Below are positions 8,687 through 14,894 of a stretch of DNA of 14,894 nt, in pieces. Position 1 is the first letter of the stretch, and the number at the start of each line of letters is the position of its first letter. The notes below the pieces were generated by a model. It saw only the letters and a list, made by a program, of their open reading frames with translations, did not search any database and was not told the origin of the DNA. The DNA comes from Hyphochytrium catenoides (Eukaryota; Sar; Hyphochytriomycetes; Hyphochytriales; Hyphochytriaceae), in contig FLMG01004302.1 in NCBI GenBank assembly GCA_900088475.1, forward strand, positions 1 to 14,894, given 5' to 3'. A program made the position numbers and the translations under genes.

Positions 8687-8859
8687 GATGAAGAGAGAAG
8701 AGAGACGGAGAAGATTGAAGAGATAACCAGAGGATGGAGGCGAGATGAGAGAGAAGAGAGACGGAGAAGACTGAAGAGATAACTAGAGGATGGAGGCGAG
8801 ATGAAAGAGAAGAGAGACCGAGAAGACTTAAGAGATAACCAGAGGATGGAGGCGGGATG
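8687..8859. repeat. Three-copy minisatellite, 56-57 bp unit
   Basis: The units are 8687-8743 (57 bp), 8744-8799 (56 bp) and 8800-8855 (56 bp), followed by the start of a fourth (GATGA). Each starts GATGA, passes through GAGAGAC.GAGAAGA and ends AGAGGATGGAGGCG. The copies differ at only a few positions. The array lies 41 bp upstream of the minus-strand ORF start at 8646. Confidence 0.92.
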
Positions 8860-9445
8860 AAATGCCTTAGGTCCTCTAACAAGGAAGCGCGGCGGCCTGC
8901 ACGGCTGGCCTATAGAAGCAGAAGAGCGAGAGAGGGGGAGAGAGGGAGAGCGAGAGAAAAAAGATACCCTTTGTTAGGCGAGCAGGTCGACGCTAGAAGA
9001 GCTGTAACTGAAGGGGAGAAGGACCTGTCTCATGCCCCAGCTTACTTCCTTCCAGCATTGCCTGTCTCTTCCCCGTCTGCGAATCATCGCTGCAGAGGCT
9101 CCTTCGGTCTAGCTAACCCTCTTCCCAAAACCTTCCTTGTAACTCTCTCCTGGCTCTCATTTCTCTCTCATTCGCCCTTTCTCTCTCTCTCATTCTCTCA
9201 GCATCTCTCATCTCTCTTTCTCTTGTCTCTCCATCGCTCTTTCTCTCTCTCTCTCCCTCTGTCTCTCTCTCTCCCCCTCCCTCTGTTCCCTCCTTTGTCT
9301 CTCACTTCCCTTCCCTTCCCTTGTCTTGGACATGCTGCGGGAATCTGGTTGGGGGTTTCAGATCATACTTGATTCAGGATATCCTGACACGTTATCCTTA
9401 ATCTATCCTGCGAAGGAGTGTAGCATTCAGAACATATGCAGGTTC
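8860..9445. other. Intergenic region with polypyrimidine tract
   Basis: No supportable gene. A plus-strand polypyrimidine tract (CTCT runs mixed with CCCT and TTTC) covers about 9139-9330. A 171-codon plus ORF (8857-9372) crosses it but is mostly LSLS/SFSL encoded by the repeat. From 9340 to 9445 the composition returns to normal without a recognisable domain. Confidence 0.5.
9139..9330. repeat. Polypyrimidine (CT) tract
   Basis: An imperfect CT-rich tract of ~190 bp lies on the plus strand. It has the opposite strand polarity to the GA tract 220 bp downstream. Confidence 0.9.
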
Positions 9446-9661
9446 TTATGGTGGTAAAGACTTAGAGTCATCCCCCTGGAGATGTTGGATAAGAAGCTCA
9501 AGTTGTCTGTTTCTTTTGAGAGCAAGCCTCTGAGGCCCACCAAGACAGAGAGAGGGAGACGGGGTTAGAGAGAGAGAGAGAGAAAGAGAGAAAGAGAGAG
9601 AGAGATACATAGAGACAGAGAGAGATAGAGAGAGATAGAGAGAGAAAGAGAGGGAGAGAGG

Positions 9662-9694
<33 letters not shown>

Positions 9695-9940
9695 AGAGGA
9701 GAGAGAGAGGGAGAGAGAGAGAGAAACAGAAGTGCCAAGCTGAAGAGGTAAGAGGATCCAGGGGTGTCGGTTGACAGGTGCAAAAATCAAGCTATGGCAG
9801 AGACTCTCCCTCCTCTGCTCAATGTCACTAGGTCGCTGCTTAGACAACAGGAAGAGCTCGAGACCTTGCGGGTCGTTGTCCAGGATGGCAGGACAACGTC
9901 CATCGTTGGACGCTCCAGGGAGAGCAATTATGTCTCCCAT
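9446..9940 (-). CDS. Possible two-exon small protein gene (82 aa), low confidence
   Basis: Candidate exon 1 (9776-9940) encodes 55 residues beginning MGDIIALPGASNDG. It ends in phase 0 at CACCT with a GTCAAC donor. Candidate exon 2 (9446-9529) follows a pyrimidine-rich GGGCCTCAG acceptor. It encodes 27 residues including the helix-like segment LALKRNRQLELLIQHLQGDD and ends TAA. The 246-bp intron would be CT-filled in the sense strand, as in the PITHD1-type gene, and its donor resembles that gene's first donor. No family is recognised. The frame also stays open across the intron, so a repeat-driven ORF is possible. The plus strand is also open here (9764-9970). The structure rests on splice-site shape and analogy only. 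Confidence 0.25.
9549..9724. repeat. GA microsatellite
   Basis: An interrupted (GA)n tract on the plus strand includes GATAGAGA variants near 9603-9640. It lies within the putative intron of the small minus-strand gene and upstream of the mannosyltransferase gene. Confidence 0.95.
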
Positions 9941-10018
9941 TGTCCTATCTTCCGCCTGTTCCTCAATTGATCAAGATAAGAAGGTAGGAAGAAAGGTTGG
10001 GGAGAGAGAGACGAGCTC
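9941..10018 (+). promoter_or_regulatory. 5' leader of the mannosyltransferase gene, possibly divergent promoter
   Basis: This 78-bp stretch precedes the ATG at 10019 and contains an in-frame TAA near 9975, so the coding region begins at 10019. If the small minus-strand gene is real, the two start codons are back to back and the promoter is shared. No TATA box is visible. Confidence 0.35.
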
Positions 10019-13000
10019 ATGGACGATAGCGCCTATCTCCGCCCGAGCCCTTTCCTGCGCCTAACAATGCGCAGTCGAGCCAGTGATCGAGAACCAGGGC
10101 AGCTGGCACCTCCCTCTCCCACAGTTCGAGTCTCCTTCTCTCTCAACGCGGGTGAGGGACGGTCGACCAGCCCTCAGAGAGGAGGAAGACACAGAAGAAA
10201 GAGACCTCGGTTGAGCTTTATCGCTTCTATCTTCTTCGTTCTTCTCTTCTTTTCCTTTGCTATCTATTGCTTCTTAGCCTTGAGGCTGCACTTTGACGGT
10301 TCTCCGGAGAGAAACCAAGAGAGGCTCTCGACCTTTCTCCTCTCCTCATCACAAGATGAGGTTGATCAGCCATCTTCAGCGGTACCCTCTCCTCCTCTCT
10401 CTCCCGAAGAGCTAGAGGAGCTCCTTGCTAGCGATGACATAGTTATTTTGGCAGAAGGGAGCGGGGAGAAAGAGAAAGAGCGAGAGAGAGGGGAACCGGA
10501 AGTGGAAGGCAAACATGTAGGAGGAGAGAGAGAGGAGGATGAAGAGAGAGCGGAAGAGTGTAAGACCTGTCTCTTGCTCTTTCAAGAGTTGAACGGCCTC
10601 GGTCTGGACTACACGGTGATAGATCTTCAACTCTTCGAGCACGGCGACTTCCTCAGGCAGCACTTCTCTATAAGAGATAGACACGCTCCTGACTCCACGG
10701 GCACTGAAAGCGCGGACGCTGTGAGGATAGAGGAAGAGGAGAATGCCTTACCTCAGCAGAAGGGCAACTTGCTGTCTGAACCTAAGGAGCTGCCGGTGAC
10801 CTTCTATAAAGGAACACTTCGTGGCGGGAGAGGAGCGCTTCTCGCTCTCCTGAAGTTTCAGCGTGCACTGTCCGGCACAAGCAAGAATAGTAAAAATGAA
10901 GCAAAGCAGGGAGATATGCCTCTTCACCTTCCTCTGCGGTTAGAGGGCGTCCGCCGCATTGTCAACAGTGACAAAAAGCAAGATAATCAGCTACGTCTCA
11001 GCTCCATCGCGGCGAGGAAGGTGAAAAGTCTAGGATGGGAGGATCGCCTCTTTTGGCTGACACGACTGCAGATGCGGCGCCATCTATCGCTTACAGATGT
11101 TCACTCCTTCGCCAGGGGATGGAAACCGACACTTTCAGACATCTCCGAGATCCCTGTCACGGATCCGGATAATGATATTCAATGCATTGCCTGGCGCCAG
11201 CTGGAAGGGTGCAAAGGTGGAGAAAGGTTGCCAGAGCTAGATAGTCCATGCAGTGCCTCCATTGGGCAGGACTCTGCGGGCTTCTGTGAGTTTAGACATC
11301 ACAGGACGGGGCAAAGCTTCAAATATAGAGAGACAGCGTGTGATCATCCTCATCCTTTCACTTGCAATGACGCCCTCGAGATCTTCCTATACAAGCACAG
11401 GGAGGAGCAATTCCGGAGATTTGCCCCGCCTTTCCCCAGCGTTCCTCTCTCTCTGCCGCCAGAAGAGAGGGCCTCCACAGAAAGAGAGAGGCGAGGGATC
11501 GTGATGGCAACTCATGATGGCGTCATTTTCGATACTTACGTGGCCATTCGCACTCTTCGCTGGCTGAACTGCACTCTCCCTGTGGAGCTTTGGCACGGGG
11601 AGCATGAGATCAGGCCGCCAAGCAGACGTCTCCTGAATATTCTAAGGGATAAGCACGGCGTCACTTTGAGGCCCTTTGATGCTGGTAGGTAAGAGAGAGA
11701 GAGAGAAAAAGAAAAAGAGAGAGAGAGAGAGAGGAGAGAAGAGAAGAGAGAGGTTGCTGACTGTGATGGTGGTGAACTCTATTGCTTCTCTCTTTGTGTG
11801 TGCCGGTGACCTCTTTGTACTTCCACTACTGCCTCTACGCAATTTCTAGCGCCGGTGGCGGTGATATATTTTGATCTGGGTCTCCTTACTCCTGGGAGCT
11901 TGGTGTCTACTCTTACCCCCTCCTGGTCACTCCTTTAGGTTGCCTCTTGCTAGCTCTTTGCTTTTGCTTCTACACTCTTCCTCTCTCGTTCCTTGCCATA
12001 GAAGCTCAGACTTCCCTTATCGTGCACCAGTTTCTGCAGGCGTGGAAGGCTTCATGATCAAGATCTGGGGCATCTATCACTCTTCCTTCCGCGAGGTGCT
12101 CTTCCTCGATAACGATAATATCCCTATCCGAGATCCCTCCTATCTCTTTCTCTCCCCTCACTATCAGAAGACTGGAGCTATCTTCTGGCCTGACTTTTGG
12201 CACCCAAATAACACCATTTTTATCAACAATGTTAGGGGAAACCTTGTCCAGGAGCTCCTAGGCGTGCCTTTCTCCTTCATGCACGAGGGAGAAAGCGCAC
12301 AAATACTCATTGATAGAGAGAGACATTGGCGCTCTCTCCAGACGCTTCTCTTCTACTCTCTTCACACAGAGCCATGGAGCAAGCCTAAGCTATTACATGG
12401 GGATAAGGATCTCTTCCGCTTGGCGTGGATGAGGAACAACGCTTCCTTCTTCCTCATTCCCCGCCCGCCATCTGTTGCTGGCAGTATGACACTCGGGTTT
12501 GCCCAAAAGGAAAGAGACAAGGATCCTGTTTCTTACCTTTCGTTCCAATCTCCCCCTCGAGGTAGAGTCCCGGCTCCAACTCCGGATCCCCATCAGTTCT
12601 GCGGGACCACAATGGTCCAGCACGATCCAGAAGGAGCAGTACTCTTTCTCCATAGAAATCAAGCAAAATTCAGCTCCGCAGCCGGAAGGAAGAGACTCTG
12701 GAGAGAGATTCAGGAGTTTGTCCCACCCTCTGGGTCAAATTTTTCTTCAGCTCTCTCTTTTGTGGGAATGATACCAGTACCTGGCCTGCCGGAGACGGAG
12801 GGTGTCTGGCTGGGCACTGCCGAAGACAGAAAAACCATGCAGAACGCTGTTTCTTGTTTTCTTCATCAGACACATGGAAGGCTTGTCTTCAGTTCTTCTT
12901 CTTCCTCTTCCTCTTCCTCTCCCCCTTCCACTGCCACCCCCACCTCCGTCTCTTCTCCCGAGTCCAGGAAAGAGATAGGAACTGAGGGCGATCACTTTGA

Positions 13001-14528
13001 TAAACCACCACTGTCTCTGCTTTATATGAATCTCTCGTACTCTTCTTCTCTCTCGTTGGGCCAGTTCTACGACTCTTTCTCGCAGCTTCAAATCTGGCTT
13101 CAGAAGCTGGAGCAACAATGCCATTCTTTCCTCTTTGAGGGCGAGTCTGTTCGCTTTTCTTCCTCCACTATTGTCTCTGAGGGCTGGCGACGGAAAGATG
13201 TTGGAGGTGAAGGAGAGAAAGACAAGAAAGCCGAGGGCAGGCGGCCCATGGGTACCTCTCTCCTTGCCAGCATTTTTAACCTTAAGCCCATGGTAGCCAC
13301 AGCGAACACACCGGGTTCCTGCCTCTTGAGGGAGAAAGAGACAGGGAAACAGTTAGAGGCCATGAAGGTAGGGAAGGCTCATCGCATCTTCTCCTGCAAT
13401 CTTGAGCCTGTTCTCTCTCATGGGAAAGCCTTCTTCTCCTCGCTGCCGCTTTCCGCTTTGCCTTCCGTCGGAAGGAAGGTGGAGAAGAGTGGCAATGGAA
13501 TTATTTTTCTGCTTCTTCCTTGGGACACCGTGACGGCAGCTTTGCGCCAGTCTTTGAAGGTTCTTGGCAGGACGAACGGTGAGACAGTGGAGATCTGGAT
13601 AGAAGAAGGAGAGAAAGAAAGAACCCTGGAGAGAATGAGTGACCTTCTCTCTCCTCATCCAGGATGGAGATTGAAGACTTATCGCTGTCGGAGGTTCTCT
13701 GACGCATCATCTCTCTCCCTGCCAACGTGTGAGAAGCACTCTGTCCTGGGGAGCGTCCTCTCGGAGACCTCTCTAGAAAAGGTTCTTGTTCTTCTCTCTC
13801 CTCAATTGCTTCTCAAAGAGTACGACAGCTCTCTCTTTTCTCATCCTGCGTTTGACAAGGAAGGCGCGCTCTTCTGGCCCGAGTATATAGGACTTCCTCT
13901 CCCTCTCTCACAAAAGAAGGGGTGGAGAGAGAGTAACGAAGAGGAAGAGGAAGAGAGATTGCCTGTCGGGTATGGCGGGCTCTATGTGGCGCCAGATGAT
14001 CTACTCTGGCCTCTAATGGGCAGCAAGGGACGAAGAGACGAAGAGAGAGGAGGAGACGGTGACCATCCTCTTCCCTCTCTCTCCCAACAGCCCATCGTGT
14101 TAGATGTATTTTTTATAAACACACGGAAGAGAGAGAGACTGATCTCTGCTTTGCTCCATGTGGAAGGAGAGCTTCGAAAGAATGGTCTCGCCTTGGCTCG
14201 GCTTCTCTTTGGAGAGAACCATCTGCTTCGATTGTTAGCCTTAGTATTGGATGAGCACCTGGCAAGCGTAGGAGAGAATCCTTCTTTACTTCTCTCCTCC
14301 AGTCATTCTTCCATCTTCTCTAAGAACAAGAAGAGTGAGTGTGGCGTCGCCCAAGACCTTCGAGCTGGGAAAGAGAAGCTCTCCTTTTCTGTCATCCGGC
14401 CTCTCTCTTTCTTTCCTGCTGAACGATGGTGGCAAGATCTTGATGGCAGTCTCTCTTCTGTCTCTCCTCCTGCTGGAGAGCGGCCCACTGTCACCGTCCA
14501 GAACGGATGTGTCTCGTTCAGACCATGA
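10019..14528 (+). CDS. Golgi-type GT71/MNN1-like mannosyltransferase fused to a glutaredoxin-like domain and a second degenerate GT domain (1384 aa, two exons)
   Basis: Exons 10019-11684 and 12040-14528 join in phase 1 (GCT-G|GC-GTG). The start is the first ATG after an in-frame TAA. Residues ~66-88 form a signal anchor after the basic RHRRKRPR, giving type II topology. Residues ~139-285 resemble glutaredoxin: DDIVILAEG, a charged insert, CKTC (181-184), LGLDYTVIDL, LPVTFYKG..RGG. Six cysteines lie at 389-449. The catalytic domain (Pfam Mannosyl_trans3, CAZy GT71 type) covers ~493-765. It has RWLNCTLPVELWHGEHE, EVLFLDNDNIPIRDPSYLF with DND at 579-581, GAIFWPDFWHPN, LLHGDKDLFRLAW and FCGTTMVQHDPEG..LFLHRN. 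Residues ~1040-1300 are a second, degenerate copy. Known family members transfer mannose from GDP-mannose in the Golgi lumen; acceptor and linkage cannot be read here. The transferase call is strong, the glutaredoxin-like call moderate. Confidence 0.88.
10433..10873 (+). other. Glutaredoxin-like domain in the lumenal stem (part of the GT gene)
   Basis: Residues ~139-285 follow the glutaredoxin order. A first strand, IVILAEG, is followed by the CKTC active-site-like motif and helix CKTCLLLFQELNGLGLDY. Next come strand TVIDL, helix FLRQHF, the cis-proline-type strand LPVTFYKG, a glycine pair (RGG) and a final helix GALLALLKFQRAL. Two expansions separate these elements. One is a 34-residue charged loop before CKTC. 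The other is a ~37-residue loop before LPVTF. This is my fold recognition by eye and was not computed. Confidence 0.6.
11183..11365 (+). other. Six-cysteine module upstream of the GT domain
   Basis: Residues 389-449 hold cysteines at 389, 398, 411, 423, 441 and 449. The signature is CIAWRQLEGC..GER..ELDSPC, then AGFCEF and CDHPHPFTC. This is consistent with a small lumenal disulfide-stabilised domain. I have an impression of similar W-R-Q..GC...PFTC modules in algal and protist secretory proteins, but cannot name the family with certainty. Confidence 0.5.
11685..12039 (+). other. Intron of the mannosyltransferase gene (355 bp)
   Basis: The donor is G|GTAGGT and the acceptor TTTCTGCAG|GC. The join restores the family sequence RPFDA-GVEGFMIKIWG just before the DND motif. 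A GA/GAAAAA tract follows the donor (11692-11755), and the 3' part is pyrimidine-rich. A second donor-like GTAAGA overlaps at 11689, and an alternative acceptor CACCAG at 12030 would add three residues. Read-through stops after two codons. The 3' part happens to be open in frame and reads as a hydrophobic leader; I regard that as an artefact. Confidence 0.88.
12891..12935 (+). repeat. In-frame TCT/TCC trinucleotide repeat encoding poly-Ser
   Basis: This repeat encodes ten consecutive serines and then a Ser/Pro/Thr-rich linker between the catalytic GT domain and the C-terminal part of the same protein. Confidence 0.9.
13497..14333 (+). other. Degenerate second GT71-like domain (part of the GT gene)
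   Basis: The segment parallels the catalytic copy in order. GNGIIFLLLPWDTVTAAL corresponds to RRGIVMATHDGVIFDTYVAI, and ETVEIWIEEGE to LPVELWHGEHE. SLEKVLVLLSPQ corresponds to SFREVLFLDND, and KEGALFWPEYIGL to KTGAIFWPDFW. LLFGENHLLRLLAL corresponds to LLHGDKDLFRLAWM. The DXD motif is replaced by SPQ, and I find no FCG..HDPEG..HRN equivalent, so it is probably catalytically inactive. Confidence 0.65.
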
Positions 14529-14861
14529 TAGAGAAACTAAGAAAGAGAGACATGGTAAACTAACAGAAGAAGGGTCTGGACCGCGGCTAACGCTACTTAA
14601 GCTTTATGTTTATAGAAAAGCGGGTGTACAGAGTATAGAGAGGAGAGGAGAAAGAGATCCCTACGAGAGAGAGGACATAGAGGCGAGTAGAGACAGGCCT
14701 TCAGAAGATGGACTCTAGAGGTATCTGTCCTTTCTTGCAATGACGCAGCGATAGACCAAGCCCATGCGAATGCTGGACAACTAAGTGATGCTCTTGTCGG
14801 GACGAGAAGAAAGAGAAAAGATAAGAGAGAGAGAGAGAGAGAGAAAGTGCGAGACAGAGAG

Positions 14862-14894
<33 letters not shown>
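14529..14894. other. 3' flank of the mannosyltransferase gene with terminal GA repeats
   Basis: The region downstream of the TGA at 14526-14528 should contain the 3' UTR. No clear AATAAA signal is seen. GA microsatellite runs cover about 14824-14844 and 14864-14894, and the latter reaches the window end. No gene is recognised on either strand. Confidence 0.55.

Noticed and set aside
8857-9372. 171-codon plus-strand ORF
   Set aside because: Its second half is polypyrimidine repeat read as Leu/Ser/Phe, and its first half is charged GA-repeat translation. No domain or homologous motif is visible.
9764-9970. Plus-strand ORF with coiled-coil-like LLRQQEELETLRVVV
   Set aside because: It is plausible by eye but short, has no family signature, and is antisense to the putative small minus-strand gene. 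Neither strand can be proven, and I gave slight preference to minus because of the splice-like structure.
11871-12039. Hydrophobic leader suggesting a separate secreted protein starting at 11871
   Set aside because: It is the 3' part of the intron, which happens to be open. The transferase family sequence is continuous only when exon 11684 joins 12040, and the true signal anchor is at residues ~66-88 of the first exon.
14335-14718. 127-codon plus-strand ORF overlapping the end of the transferase
   Set aside because: It overlaps the transferase reading frame out of phase and continues into GA-rich 3' flank. No domain is visible.
1-14894. tRNA, rRNA, CRISPR arrays, insertion sequences and retrotransposon proteins
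   Set aside because: None were seen. A GGTTCAAGATC near 1897 resembles a tRNA T-loop, but its flanks cannot form the T-stem. The regular repeats are GA/CT microsatellites and one minisatellite, without CRISPR spacing.

Overview
This is nuclear DNA from an intron-bearing eukaryote. It has GT-AG introns, no operon-like packing, and abundant GA/CT microsatellites in introns, intergenic DNA and even coding loops. The identifiable proteins are a PITHD1 orthologue and a GT71/MNN1-type mannosyltransferase. They, together with the compact layout, suggest a protist or alga, possibly a stramenopile, but the sequence alone does not fix the lineage.

Layout. Positions 1-2841 hold no gene I can identify. 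There is a GC-rich, repeat-free edge (1-480), nondescript DNA, then increasingly purine-rich DNA with a long GA microsatellite near 2091-2220. At 2842-3621 (+) is a 259-codon ORF whose N-terminal half looks PAS-like. Converging on it is the best-supported gene in the window: an eight-exon PITHD1-type PITH-domain gene on the minus strand (3830-6533). I rebuilt it exon by exon into a full-length 215-residue protein. At 7102-8646 (-) is a 514-codon, low-complexity, Arg/Glu/Ser-Pro-rich protein gene with a duplicated LFPY motif. A three-copy 56-57 bp minisatellite (8687-8859) lies just upstream of it. Positions 8860-9445 are mainly a polypyrimidine tract. A possible two-exon small gene (9446-9940, -) lies back to back with the last gene. 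That gene, at 10019-14528 (+), encodes in two exons a predicted 1384-residue type II Golgi membrane protein.

The most interesting object is this last gene. In order, it carries a signal anchor, a divergent glutaredoxin-like fold with a CKTC motif (its loop expanded by a GA-encoded charged insert), a six-cysteine module, a mannosyltransferase domain with an intact DND metal-binding motif, and a second, degenerate mannosyltransferase copy that has lost the DXD motif. I know of no described enzyme with this combination. A redox-like module joined to an active and a pseudo glycosyltransferase is the main candidate for something undescribed.

The genes do not form an obvious pathway. The PITH protein is expected to be cytosolic and proteasome-associated, while the mannosyltransferase is secretory. 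The features they share are genomic: GA/CT repeats fill the introns and also invade coding loops.
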